Shown piece by piece: positions 44,687 through 53,800 of a stretch of 64,000 nucleotides of DNA. Position 1 is the first letter of the stretch; each line of letters starts with the position of its first letter. The DNA lies in the NCBI RefSeq assembly GCF_947500795.1, contig NZ_CANMTE010000006.1, positions 83,808 through 147,807 on the forward strand, given 5' to 3'. Both the position numbers and the translations under genes were made by a program. A model generated the notes under the pieces. It saw nothing but the letters and a program-made list of their open reading frames with translations, did not search any database and was not told the DNA's origin. The DNA comes from an uncultured Gelidibacter sp. GTDB taxonomy: Bacteria; Bacteroidota; Bacteroidia; Flavobacteriales; Flavobacteriaceae.

Positions 44687-46267
44687 ATGCAAATGGACAA
44701 TTTCGTAACGGTACTTTTTATTATTGGTTTGGCCAGTAGTGTTTTCTATGGAATATTTAGGATAAGTAGATATGCATTTGTCGTCAATCTTCTATTGGTT
44801 GGCACTCTTGTATATTATTTAAATGAACAATTACCATTGGTGCAAGTAGCACTTTATTTTGTTTGTCCTCTGATATTAATTAATATAGGAATGTATGTAT
44901 TCTTGCATAAAACGGACAAGCTAAAAAATGGAAATGCCAAATATCAGGTCAATTTTGCCACGACAAAAGGAAAATTTAAATTGGATAACATTAAACGTGG
45001 TGCATCCGTCATCGGGTCTGCCGGAAGCGGAAAGACCGAGAGTGTTGTGTACGGATTTCTGAAACACTTCCAAAAAGAAGGTTTTTGCGGAATTATCCAC
45101 GATTACAAAGATTTTGAATTGACCGAAATGGCGTATCCACTGTTTAAGGACAGCGATATCCCATTTAAGGTCATTTCCTTCGATAAAATCATCCATAGGG
45201 TAAATCCTATTGCGCCACGCTATTTAGAGAACGAGGAAAGCGTAAACGAGGTGTCAAGGGTATTGATTGAAAACCTATTGGAGCAACGGGAAAGCGGAAC
45301 CTCTGGAACAACAAAATTTTTTAATGATGCTGCGGAAGGCTTGATTGGTGGCCTGATCTGGAAACTAAAAACCACCTATCCACAATTCTGTACGCTTCCA
45401 CATTTGATTGCTATTTACCAATACTTGGACACGGACAGCCTGATCAAGTTTTTGGAGACGAATACGACATCGAGGGCAATGGCAGATGCGTTTATTAGTG
45501 GGAAGGATTCGGAGCGGCAGACGGCAGGGGTCAAAAGTACCTTGGCTAATGCGCTGAAGCGAATCAGCACACAACGCATTTTCATGGCATTATCTGAAGA
45601 TGAAGTGCCGCTCAATATAAATAGTCCAGAAAATCCAACTGTAATTTCGATCGTAAACAACCCCAAATTTGAAACCTCATATTCGCCAGTTATCGCTACC
45701 ATTATCCACACCATAACCAAGCAGATGAGCGTTCGGAATTCAAAGCCTTCATTTTTATTAATGGAAGAGGCGCCAACCATACGATTATTGAATATGCACC
45801 GCATTCCGGCAACACTTCGAAGCTATGATATTTCAACAATTTACGTGATGCAGGACAAGATTCAAAACGATATGATGTATGGGGATAAAGCAAGTAAAGC
45901 GATATTAAGCAATCTTTCCTATCAATTTTTTGGTAAAGTCAATGATCCTGACACCGCCAAATATTACGAACGGTTCTTTGAGATTATCAAAGACCCAACT
46001 AAAAGTGTGAGTCGGGGCTATAATCTTGACTTTGATACGCGTGTTACTACGGGAGAAAAGGAAATACCAAAAATTAGGGCTGATGTTTTCTTCAGATTGA
46101 AGCAAGGCGAGTTTGTTACCTATGCGGACGGTAAGGACAGGAGGGTGCAGTTTAAGTTGCAGAAAATACATAGGGAGTTTCCAACAGCCATAAAGGAGTT
46201 TTCCAAAGCCGAATTAGAAGTTAATTTTGAGCGGATTTATGGGGAGGCGAGGTCCCTTTTTGGATAG
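44687..46267 (+). CDS. TraG/VirD4-type conjugative coupling protein
   Basis: 526 residues: three membrane segments in the first 75 residues, then an ATPase with Walker A GSAGSGKTES (about 108-117), Walker B-like SFLLMEEAP and the downstream STIYVMQD motif. It should hand the relaxase-DNA complex to a type IV secretion channel. Apart from a traN remnant, no secretion-channel genes are in this window, so transfer would need a helper or genes elsewhere. Confidence 0.85.
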   Translation: MQMDNFVTVLFIIGLASSVFYGIFRISRYAFVVNLLLVGTLVYYLNEQLPLVQVALYFVCPLILINIGMYVFLHKTDKLKNGNAKYQVNFATTKGKFKLDNIKRGASVIGSAGSGKTESVVYGFLKHFQKEGFCGIIHDYKDFELTEMAYPLFKDSDIPFKVISFDKIIHRVNPIAPRYLENEESVNEVSRVLIENLLEQRESGTSGTTKFFNDAAEGLIGGLIWKLKTTYPQFCTLPHLIAIYQYLDTDSLIKFLETNTTSRAMADAFISGKDSERQTAGVKSTLANALKRISTQRIFMALSEDEVPLNINSPENPTVISIVNNPKFETSYSPVIATIIHTITKQMSVRNSKPSFLLMEEAPTIRLLNMHRIPATLRSYDISTIYVMQDKIQNDMMYGDKASKAILSNLSYQFFGKVNDPDTAKYYERFFEIIKDPTKSVSRGYNLDFDTRVTTGEKEIPKIRADVFFRLKQGEFVTYADGKDRRVQFKLQKIHREFPTAIKEFSKAELEVNFERIYGEARSLFG

Positions 46268-46358
46268 CATTGCTGGGTGAATGTCTGACAAAATTCACCA
46301 AAATATATTCACCGAAAGTTAGGGCATTGCTGAGGCAATTCCTAAATGTTGGTCTTCA

Positions 46359-47222
46359 CTAAGGCGAAGTATTCTCAAATTTAATTTTTTCTATTAAATC
46401 CTTGAAATATTCGGGACTCCAAATATTTAAGACAGCATCGTTTGGGATGAACTTAACAACATCTTCTTTAATATTGTTAAAGGAAACCGATTTGATCTTG
46501 GCGTCCAATAGCCCTATAATCTGTTCATTAGTAATGCTGTCGTCTAGCCAGTCCTTAGTGTCTTTTGCTCTGGTTAAGAAATGATTTACATCCAAAGGGA
46601 TTCCCTTTTTGATGTACCATTCCAGATCATACCAATCCCTTCCTTTGACCCTGTTCAGCCATTTTCTAAATAGCAGGGCATGCATTTTGCCTGCGAACAA
46701 ACTTGGTTGCGTAAAGCATTTCACATAAAAGGAAAATGGGCGGAGCACTAACTTTTCTTCGGTTTTGAAATTTAATGGAGGCTGTCGGTCAACTTCTATT
46801 TTTATCTTTAAGGTCTTGTTGGAGCGCACCCCGGTTTCTTTGATGATATCTTCGAGCACAATTTCTTGCCATATTGTTTCGGCTTTCAGAAAAGCAGAGT
46901 CAATAGCTGTTTGTCTTGTTTTTTTCTTCTCCCTAATGCTAACCGTCAGACCCAATGCCTTAAATTCATCTATAACGGCTATGAAATAGGGCTCAATTGA
47001 AAAATTCGGATCAGGTTTAAGTAAAGAAAAATCCAAATCTTCTGAATACCTATCCAGTCCATAAAAAATCCGGAGAGCGGTTCCTCCATAAAAAGCTGCT
47101 TTCTCAAAAAAATCAGTTCTTGATAGGCCTGCCAAAGTGATTTCTTGCATTATTTCCCGTAATGCAGATAGTATTTCCTCTTCATTTTTAGGGTTATATT
47201 CTTCGATCCATTCTTTTATCAT
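46359..47222 (-). CDS. AbiEii-type nucleotidyltransferase toxin
   Basis: 287 residues of the AbiEii/AbiGii family. The nucleotidyltransferase motif is GGTALRIFYG followed by RYSEDLDFSL (residues about 46-68), with further family blocks KIKIEVDRQPP and KGRDWYDLEWY. It overlaps the upstream gene by 4 bp. AbiE systems are type IV toxin-antitoxin pairs; the toxin blocks growth upon phage infection. Confidence 0.9.
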   Translation of the reverse strand: MIKEWIEEYNPKNEEEILSALREIMQEITLAGLSRTDFFEKAAFYGGTALRIFYGLDRYSEDLDFSLLKPDPNFSIEPYFIAVIDEFKALGLTVSIREKKKTRQTAIDSAFLKAETIWQEIVLEDIIKETGVRSNKTLKIKIEVDRQPPLNFKTEEKLVLRPFSFYVKCFTQPSLFAGKMHALLFRKWLNRVKGRDWYDLEWYIKKGIPLDVNHFLTRAKDTKDWLDDSITNEQIIGLLDAKIKSVSFNNIKEDVVKFIPNDAVLNIWSPEYFKDLIEKIKFENTSP

Positions 47223-47857
47223 AATTTTATCAGCGTTTTAATAAGCATTTCCAGACTGCTTTTTTTAGGGGCATTTTCAATCCATAATTCCATGACTTTC
47301 GAATCTAAGGTGCTTAATATTTCACTGTCCATACGAAGATCCTCCATTAAAAAATCTTCCGTTTGTTTGATGCTTCTAAGATGGATTTTGGGTGTTAGCA
47401 TAACTTTGTCACACAAAGCTTTTTCAGGAGAGGCAACCAACATTGTTTGCTTGAGTGAATGTTCTATGTTTTTTATTCCATAGGAATAATAGGGGATCTT
47501 TGATTGTTTGTAGCTAAATCGTCCAACAGGAGTTTTATATAACTTTGAAGTTTTTATGGTCACTGAACTTATTTCATAAACTTTTTCTGGTATCATGTTC
47601 CAATAGGACAATGCGGATTCCAATGACACATAGCTCGGTCCTCTAAGGTGGTTCGCTATTAGAAAGGGTTCCGGTGTTGGCAAGTCTGTTTTAGGTCCGA
47701 TTATGTATAGTCCTCTTCTAATAGAAATAAGCTCCTTACTTTTAAGTAGTTCACTAATTTTATCGTTTGGCCTCTTATAACTACTTAGTAGATCTAAGAT
47801 CAAATGTCTGGATATAGGGGTTTCAGCATATTCTCTTATCATCTCTCTAAAATCCAT
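47219..47857 (-). CDS. AbiEi-type antitoxin / autoregulator
   Basis: 212 residues with an N-terminal winged-helix part (ISRHLILDLLSSYKRPNDKI) and a C-terminal domain typical of AbiEi (FLIANHLRGPSYVSLESALS, ASPEKALCDKV). It precedes the toxin gene with a 4-bp overlap. Two related inverted repeats directly upstream fit the autorepression known for AbiEi. Confidence 0.85.
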   Translation of the reverse strand: MDFREMIREYAETPISRHLILDLLSSYKRPNDKISELLKSKELISIRRGLYIIGPKTDLPTPEPFLIANHLRGPSYVSLESALSYWNMIPEKVYEISSVTIKTSKLYKTPVGRFSYKQSKIPYYSYGIKNIEHSLKQTMLVASPEKALCDKVMLTPKIHLRSIKQTEDFLMEDLRMDSEILSTLDSKVMELWIENAPKKSSLEMLIKTLIKL

Positions 47858-47878
47858 ATTGTAATTATTATGAGTGAT

Positions 47879-47897
47879 AATCGGATGGTTTCCGATT
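47879..47897. promoter_or_regulatory. AbiEi operator, proximal inverted repeat
   Basis: AATCGGA-tggtt-TCCGATT, 22 bp upstream of the antitoxin start. It shares arms with the distal repeat at 47937-47965. Confidence 0.75.
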
Positions 47898-47936
47898 AAC
47901 TAAGGTAAATATAGCTATTAAATGTAGAAAAACAAA

Positions 47937-47965
47937 CACATAATCGGATATTTTCCGATTATGTG
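47937..47965. promoter_or_regulatory. AbiEi operator, distal inverted repeat
   Basis: Perfect 12-bp arms CACATAATCGGA and TCCGATTATGTG around 5 bases. It has the same AATCGGA core as the proximal repeat; the centres are 63 bp apart, about six helical turns. Confidence 0.78.
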
Positions 47966-48175
47966 TTTATATTGTTACAGCTATTTTATATGCGTTTGTT
48001 TTAAATCCCTTCGCTAATTTTCACATAACAACATGTTTTACAAAAGCAGGCATGGTTAAAGGCAATTTGGTTATAGTCTTTAAAACATCCAATTTTATTT
48101 TAATAATGGAAATAGGGAATTAAGACTTGTAAATGTTGTTGTTTTGAAGTGTAGCCAGCCCGTATATAACAAGCA

Positions 48176-48751
48176 TTAATTTGGATTATTAATAAATCTA
48201 TGCGATACTTTCAGTTTAATATTACGTTCGCCATTGTTTTCGTTCAATTCTAAAATCACCCTGCGATCCTTTGATAATGAAAACTTAGACATAACATACG
48301 TGAATCTTACGGTTTCTTTCTCTCTGATTTTCGATGGCAGATTATATTTAAAAATAGGTTCTAGATACAGACGTTGCAACGATTTTCTTTTACTCTTTTG
48401 CCGTGTTTCAATCGATAGATTCATAAAATTTAAATTGTAATCCAACGAAGAATTATTCTCAATTTGGATCACGAAGTAGAGCTCTTCTTTATCAAAAACA
48501 ATATTCTCTACACTTAAGACAATATCTTCAGTTTGATTCTTAATCCGACCGATGTACTGTTTTCTAACAAGAAGATATCTACAGAATTTTTCATAATAAT
48601 ACGTTCCGTAGTCAACACTTTTTTCAGTGGTCTCAACAGAAATTGAATCTTTATCTTCTGGCTTATCATTCCCAATACTACTGGACTTCGGGATAAAATA
48701 ATTGAATTTAGATAACTGCGCTTTATACTTATGCTTAATCCAAGAAGTACA
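48176..48751 (-). pseudogene. traN: Conjugative transposon protein TraN (DUF4138), C-terminal remnant
   Basis: An open frame without start codon gives about 190 residues of the DUF4138 C-terminus: IGNDKPEDKD, then FDKEELYFVIQIENNSSLDY and ERNIKLKVSHRFINNPN. The N-terminal half and signal peptide are lost; the frame ends upstream at a stop (48752-48754). TraN is an envelope component of Bacteroidota conjugation machines, so a larger ICE once occupied this place. Confidence 0.78.
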
Positions 48752-49148
48752 TTAACTACAAATTACACTCTTTTTCTCAGAAAAAATAAAGCCAGTTTTT
48801 TAGCAACATTCAGAGAAAACACTACTGGCGAGTTTTTAGAATTAAAAGGTACTTGGACAGGTTTGTTTTTCAATAATTTAACAGGGGAATCTGAGGTAAA
48901 TGAAATTTAGTTTCATATAACTACATAAACGAATAAACAATAGAACAAGAGTTGAGAAACAGCGAAATGCCAGGCCGTGTAAAGATAATTGCTTGATTCT
49001 CGCCTATGTGGAAATTCCGTAGGAATTTCCACAGGCTCGACTAATTTTTATTATTTTAGGTGCTTGCACACAATACCCACCAATTATCAATTGTGCAGAG
49101 AGTAATGAATGCCTAGAAAAATTTACCTGACAAAAATTAAGATGAAAA
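48752..49148. other. Decayed region with a palindrome
   Basis: About 400 bp. One plus-strand frame ends with ENTTGEFLELKGTWTG and a stop near 48910, a remnant I cannot name. A perfect inverted repeat lies at 49008-49032. No intact gene. Confidence 0.4.
49008..49032. repeat. Perfect 11-bp inverted repeat
   Basis: GTGGAAATTCC - gta - GGAATTTCCAC in a gene-free stretch. Short loop and no T run: probably a protein-binding site or mobile-element scar, not a terminator. Confidence 0.45.
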
Positions 49149-49811
49149 ATGATTAGAGCTTTCCCAACCAAAAAAGGTACAGGAATTACGATATACGGAG
49201 ATTATTATGATTTAACTATTTTGCATGATGTCATTCACGAAATTGCAATGACGCTGGATGCCTATAATGAATCCCAATGTGGTAAGCATCAGTTATTGAT
49301 GAATTTTGCTTATGAAATTCGAAAAGCAAAAGAACAATCGCGGAAAATAGAAAAATTTGATATTGATGGAGAGCAAGTAACGTATTATGGGGCACAAATC
49401 ATTTGGCCTGATATTTTGATTTTCACAAATGTAATGAGGCAATATGCTGGATATCTTGCGTTGGACAAACTTGCTCAATCGACATTGTATTTGCTTGAAT
49501 ATTCTATAGAAAATGCAATGCTTGAATATGACGAAATGGGTGCAAAGGATTTAAAAAATTTAATTAGTACTGGATTATATACAGACCAGAAGTACATTTT
49601 TCAGATTTACCAAACTGTACATTCTGAATTTATTTCTCAACCTACAGGTAAAAGAAGATTCAGGGAATTAAATGACTTGTTGAGAGCGTATATTTCGCCA
49701 TTTTCGGATTTAAATAAAGACGTTATTTCGGATTTGGAAAAAAGTGCGAAAGAATTCAATTGCCGAGTTTTAGATATTGAGGTTGGTACATTTCCGGATA
49801 TTGTCTGGTGA
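49149..49811 (+). CDS. Hypothetical protein
   Basis: 220 residues, cytoplasmic-looking. The N-terminal part GTGITIYGDYYDLTILHDVIHE suggests one of the mobile-element DUFs (perhaps DUF6904-like, not certain). It has no catalytic motif that I can see. It precedes the integron-like region. Confidence 0.55.
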   Translation: MIRAFPTKKGTGITIYGDYYDLTILHDVIHEIAMTLDAYNESQCGKHQLLMNFAYEIRKAKEQSRKIEKFDIDGEQVTYYGAQIIWPDILIFTNVMRQYAGYLALDKLAQSTLYLLEYSIENAMLEYDEMGAKDLKNLISTGLYTDQKYIFQIYQTVHSEFISQPTGKRRFRELNDLLRAYISPFSDLNKDVISDLEKSAKEFNCRVLDIEVGTFPDIVW

Positions 49812-50027
49812 AGAAAAGCCTGTGACTCCAAAGTATTGAAAAAGATAAAAAGACAAAATTTATTAAGGGTTCCATTCAGCAAAATCTTTAAGTGCTTTAA
49901 TTTTAGAATTGAAACAATAAGATGGTCATAAACATCCTCACTAAACATTAAAAAATTTGGATGATGAAATCATACCGGTAGTTCTTTTATTATTAACTTT
50001 TCGTAATATGAAGAATTAATGTTTTAA

Positions 50028-50381
50028 TCACCTCTTTCGTACAATCAGGATCTCATCATCAGAAAACTCCATCCAGGCTATGTCATATAAATAAAAGAAT
50101 GTTTTGCCCTTTGAATTTATATGGAAATGGGTATGGTACTTAAAGCGGAACCCTTTCTTCTCCAATAGATTTCTATATACTTTTAGCTGTATTTTGTTTT
50201 TGCCCAATACCTCCAATAGAATCGAGTAATTACGTTTTAAGTAGCCATTGATTTCTATCGCGGCGACCTTAGAGGCATAGCGAAGCTTTTTGTGGTATAT
50301 ATTTTTACAGTGTGTTGAGCAATATATCTTATCTGATCGGCCTTTGATCGGTTTTGCACATATTTTACATGTATGATCCAT
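50028..50381 (-). CDS. Zinc-ribbon protein divergent from the integron-like integrase
   Basis: Starting at the second ATG (50381) gives 117 residues; the longer start at 50414 adds 11. The N-terminus has a zinc-binding pattern Cys5-x2-Cys8 ... Cys21-x3-Cys25 (KICAKP, YCSTHC). The C-terminal half has a GFRFKYHTHFHINSKG motif and YLYDIAWMEF. I associate proteins of this type with flavobacterial integrases and think they may be a regulator or recombination accessory; this is unproven. It is divergently placed 128 bp from the integrase start. Confidence 0.65.
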   Translation of the reverse strand: MDHTCKICAKPIKGRSDKIYCSTHCKNIYHKKLRYASKVAAIEINGYLKRNYSILLEVLGKNKIQLKVYRNLLEKKGFRFKYHTHFHINSKGKTFFYLYDIAWMEFSDDEILIVRKR

Positions 50382-50509
50382 ATAATCCGTTGTTATATAG
50401 GTAAATATACGCAATCGTTCCTAACGGATAAATACGTTTAATATCGTTTACAATGCTATTTGTGTTATCCAATTTCTTTAAATTTGGATACATCTCAAAA
50501 AAATCTATA

Positions 50510-51646
50510 ATGGAAAGGAAGGATAGAGCCCAGATTATCATTTACCTCCCCCAGGTCAAAGCTGGTCGGATCAAGCTAAGGATTCCATACGAAATGACTG
50601 AGGAACGTGAGGCTTTTAAGAAACTCAACGGCACTTTTTACCATTTCCATCAAAGGCTGTGGAGCATTGTCAATACCGAAGAAAATGTAAAAAGGTTGGA
50701 AACGCTTTTTGGCGAGAAACTACTCAGACAAAGTACAGAAGCTCCTACTGTCATTCCACAAACGGAGATTTCGGAAGCAACTCAGGCAGAATTGGACCGG
50801 AATCACCAAAAAATGATTCTTAAAGGTTTTAGCCAGGCTACCATACGTAATTATCAGAGTAATTTGATTCAGTTCTTTCAGTATTTCGAATCGGTTGCAT
50901 ACCGAGAGATAACCAAGGAACAGATAGAAGGTTTTGTATATTACCTTATCAACAAGTACAATATAAGTGAGCAAAAGCAAAATCAGCTCATAAATGCCAT
51001 AAAATGCTATTATGAACACACTTTGGGAATGCCTCGTGAGTATTACAATATTACAAGACCCACCAAGAGCAAAGATCTGCCAGATGTATTAAGTAAGCAA
51101 GAGGTGGCTGCTATTATAAACTGCCCGAGCAATATAAAGCATAAAGCCATACTTCATGTTCTTTATGGCGCCGGTCTTCGGGTGGGCGAAGTGGTACGTT
51201 TACGGGTGGCGGACGTTCGTAGCCAAGACGGTTATCTTTTCATTAAAGACTCTAAAGGCAAGAAGGACAGGCATACTACCCTAAGTCCTTTTCTATTGGA
51301 TCTTTTACGGAAATACTATCGGGAGCACAAGCCTAGCTATTGGTTGTTTGAAGGACAGAACGGGGGTCAATATACCGCACAGAGCATCCAACGTATTTAT
51401 CGGAAGGCTGTAAAAGACACTAAAAGCAATCCATGGAGTACGCCCCATACCTTACGTCATAGCTATGCTACACATCTTATGGAGCAAGGTGTAAATATCC
51501 GTTATATTCAGAGCTCATTGGGGCATTCCAGCACTAAAACTACTGAGGTTTATACTCGGGTTGTAGGAATAAACAACAAAACTTTAACAAGTCCCTTGGA
51601 TTCTTTGTATGAATCAGGTACATTTGAGAAAGATAAATTAAAATAG
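50510..51646 (+). CDS. Integron-integrase-like tyrosine recombinase (IntI/Xer type)
   Basis: The ATG at 50510 (MERKDRAQ) gives 378 residues; an upstream ATG (50453) is less likely. Layout: an extra N-terminal domain of about 85 residues (RIKLRIPYEM, YHFHQRLWSIVN), a SAM-like core-binding domain, and a catalytic domain with all residues: Arg224 (YGAGLRVGE), His313 and Arg316 (HTLRH), His339 (LGHSS), Tyr348 (VYTRV). The C-terminus TSPLDSL matches the end of integron integrases. The region between boxes I and II is too short for the IntI-specific insert. It lies 5' of, and in the same direction as, the cassette array at 51707-54793. Confidence 0.88.
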   Translation: MERKDRAQIIIYLPQVKAGRIKLRIPYEMTEEREAFKKLNGTFYHFHQRLWSIVNTEENVKRLETLFGEKLLRQSTEAPTVIPQTEISEATQAELDRNHQKMILKGFSQATIRNYQSNLIQFFQYFESVAYREITKEQIEGFVYYLINKYNISEQKQNQLINAIKCYYEHTLGMPREYYNITRPTKSKDLPDVLSKQEVAAIINCPSNIKHKAILHVLYGAGLRVGEVVRLRVADVRSQDGYLFIKDSKGKKDRHTTLSPFLLDLLRKYYREHKPSYWLFEGQNGGQYTAQSIQRIYRKAVKDTKSNPWSTPHTLRHSYATHLMEQGVNIRYIQSSLGHSSTKTTEVYTRVVGINNKTLTSPLDSLYESGTFEKDKLK

Positions 51647-51706
51647 CATGGTGTACATAGGTGATATATACGTCACTCCTAAGGTCATATGTTATATATA
51701 CACATG
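51647..51706 (+). other. attI-like site between integrase and first cassette
   Basis: 60 bp between the integrase stop and the G of the first G|TT junction (51706). It contains an imperfect inverted repeat (CATGGTGTACATA near 51648-51660 and TATATACACATG near 51695-51706) that could bind the recombinase. The function is inferred from position. Confidence 0.5.
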
Positions 51707-51850
51707 TTGGCGGTAATTTGAAGAAACAATTAACAACGAAAAACATTCAAGAAAATGAAGCTATAAGTAACTGTAAGATAGAATAAGAATTGAAATATCC
51801 TTTAATACGCAAAGTAGAAAGGGCGATTGTTAATATTAAAAAATTAGAAA

Positions 51851-52621
51851 ATGACACAGTTACAAATGATTGACAAAACAAAGTCAATAGCTCAAAATGA
51901 TAAAAATATTTCTGCCGTATTTATGTACGGGTCATTTACCAAAAATGAAGGGGACAAATATTCAGATATTGAATTCTACATCTTCTTGAAGGATAAAGAA
52001 AATTTTTCCGCTGAAAATTGGGTAAGCCAAATTCATCCTTTGGCATTATATTTTACCAACGAGTATGGAAGTGAAGTTGCCATTTTTGAAAATATGATAA
52101 GGGGGGAGTTTCATTTTTTGACAAACGACCAAATGGAAGTTATCAAATCGTGGGACGGTTTGGTAGAGTTTAGCGACTTTGACAAGATGATTTTAGTAGA
52201 TAAAGAAGATTTATTGACTAACACGCTCAAAGAAATAAAAACTAAAGTACCTGATCGAACAACAAATGAAAATATCCTGTGGTTGAGCCAATCATTGTTG
52301 AATGTTTTACTTACAACAAGCAACTTAATTAAACGACAGGAATTTGCTCACGCTTACCAAAGCTTATCAAATGTTCAAAAATATTTACTTTGGTTAATAA
52401 GAATTGAAACATACCAAACCAAACATTGGGAAAGTCCAACAAAAAGCTTGGAAAAAGACATAGACCCAGATTGGTATTCGTTATTTCAGGAGACAACATC
52501 AGAATTAGATCCGACAGATATTAAAACAGCTTTCAAGAAGACATTAACATTGACTGAAAAACTTTTTGATAATCTTGGAGTTGAAGCAAAATTAAAGGGG
52601 GTATTAAGGAGAATTGAATAA
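51851..52621 (+). CDS. Lincosamide nucleotidyltransferase-like protein (Lnu(F)/(G)/(H) group)
   Basis: 256 residues. The polymerase-beta-like nucleotidyltransferase motif MYGSFTKNEGDKYSDIEFYI (residues 25-44) has Gly27-Ser28 and Asp39-x-Glu41. The continuing EYGSEVAIFENMIRGEFHFL block resembles the LinF/LnuF and Riemerella LnuH proteins. Such enzymes adenylylate lincomycin and clindamycin. lnu(F) is known as an integron cassette gene, which fits its place in cassette 1. The exact substrate is not proven. The 145-bp leader inside the cassette is long enough for its own promoter. Confidence 0.75.
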   Translation: MTQLQMIDKTKSIAQNDKNISAVFMYGSFTKNEGDKYSDIEFYIFLKDKENFSAENWVSQIHPLALYFTNEYGSEVAIFENMIRGEFHFLTNDQMEVIKSWDGLVEFSDFDKMILVDKEDLLTNTLKEIKTKVPDRTTNENILWLSQSLLNVLLTTSNLIKRQEFAHAYQSLSNVQKYLLWLIRIETYQTKHWESPTKSLEKDIDPDWYSLFQETTSELDPTDIKTAFKKTLTLTEKLFDNLGVEAKLKGVLRRIE

Positions 52622-52628
52622 AAAAAAC

Positions 52629-52766
52629 TACCGCCAACATTGTATAAGCGTAATGCGGGCTGAACTGCTAAATTTGAGCATTTTTGCTCCTAAGAAACTT
52701 TGTGGTGGGCGGACAGTGAATTGCTCCGAAATCCCGCACTACGCTTATACTTGACCGTTGTACGAC
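52629..52766 (+). repeat. attC-like recombination site 1
   Basis: It opens with TACCGCCAAC (52629-52638), complementary to the cassette 1 start (51706-51715), and ends with GTTGTACGAC (52757-52766). Inner arms GTATAAGCGTAATGCGGG (52642-52659) and 52733-52750 pair at 17 of 18 positions. The one defect, A52653-C52739, becomes a T-G wobble on the bottom strand. The loop is about 70 bases. Confidence 0.8.
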
Positions 52767-52789
52767 ATAGTAAAACCGAACCAAACAAA

Positions 52790-53653
52790 ATGAAAGTCAG
52801 AGAAGAAAAGTTAAGAACAATTATAGAATGGTCGGAGAAAAACGAAGATGTAAGAGTTCTTCTTCTGACAAGTTCACTTGTAAATCCTTTAGCACTTGTT
52901 GACGAATTTAGTGATTTAGACATTGAATTTGTTTTTGAGGATAATACAAATTACATTTCAGACAAAAGCTGGACGCTTAAATTCGGAAATCCAATTGCTA
53001 TGATTGAAGAAGACGAAAGTTGTTTTAACCATAAACACGCAATGAAAATGCTACTTTATGAAGACGGTGTGAAAGTAGATTTTAAACTTTACAGCAAATC
53101 AAAATTTATAAAGGAAACGCAAGAGAAAGAATTACCAGAAGATTGGGATATTGGTTATAAAATTTTAATTGATAAAGATGGTATTACAAAGCAAATGCTG
53201 AAACCAACTTATCAAATTTCCATTATCAAAAAACCGTCTGAAAAAGAGTTTCAAAATCTAATAAACGATTTTTGGTGGGACACAACTTACGTGGCAAAGT
53301 GTCTTGTGAGAGATGAAATATTCTATGCGAAATTTATGTCGGAAACCGTTATTCGCACAGAATATTTAATTCCTTTAATTGAATGGCACATTGCAAGTGA
53401 ACACAATTGGAACATAACGACCAATAAATATGGACGGCTTTTCAAAAAGTATCTTAACCAGGAAATGTGGGCTAAAACAGAACAAACATTTTCAGGGAGC
53501 GATATAAAGGAAAATTGGACTGCTCTATTTTCAATGACTGATTTAGTTTCAGAAATAGGAACTGAATTGTCAAAAAAATTAGAGTACAAATACCCGGATA
53601 AATTAGAAAATGACATACGAAAATATTTAGCTGGACTAAAACCCAAAACATAA
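52790..53653 (+). CDS. aadS: Aminoglycoside 6-adenylyltransferase, AadS-like
   Basis: The frame is open from 52700, but the part before 52790 runs through attC-like site 1, so ATG 52790 is the start. This gives 287 residues, the length of AadS. The nucleotidyltransferase motif is LLTSSLVNP ... DEFSDLDIEF (residues 25-47, Asp42-x-Asp44). The VKVDFKLYSK-like block and CLVRDEIFYAKFM-EWHIASEHNWN region match the ANT(6) family. It would adenylylate streptomycin. It fills cassette 2 with a 32-bp leader. Confidence 0.85.
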   Translation: MKVREEKLRTIIEWSEKNEDVRVLLLTSSLVNPLALVDEFSDLDIEFVFEDNTNYISDKSWTLKFGNPIAMIEEDESCFNHKHAMKMLLYEDGVKVDFKLYSKSKFIKETQEKELPEDWDIGYKILIDKDGITKQMLKPTYQISIIKKPSEKEFQNLINDFWWDTTYVAKCLVRDEIFYAKFMSETVIRTEYLIPLIEWHIASEHNWNITTNKYGRLFKKYLNQEMWAKTEQTFSGSDIKENWTALFSMTDLVSEIGTELSKKLEYKYPDKLENDIRKYLAGLKPKT

Positions 53654-53800
53654 CTACGTCGTACAACATCGTATTGGCAATAGGCGGGCTGAACGGCTTC
53701 GTATCAACGGAAGTGCAAAATTCAACTTCTGTTCTTCGATTAAAGTTCAGTGCTAAAAATCCCGCCCATCGCCAATACGCGGCACGTTGTGCGCAATATT
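53654..53800 (+). repeat. attC-like recombination site 2
   Basis: It opens with CTACGTCGTACAAC (53654-53667), complementary at 13 of 14 positions to the cassette 2 start (52757-52770). It ends with GTTGTGCGCAATATT (53786-53800). Inner arms 53671-53688 and 53761-53778 pair at 16 of 18. All three defects are A-C on this strand, hence T-G on the other. Confidence 0.8.

Noticed and set aside
44921..46171. Minus-strand ORFs inside the coupling-protein gene
   Set aside because: They are shadows of the strongly supported plus-strand gene with no motifs of their own.
52700..52789. Upstream extension of the aadS-like gene
   Set aside because: The frame is open but lies inside attC-like site 1; ATG 52790 gives the family length of 287 residues.
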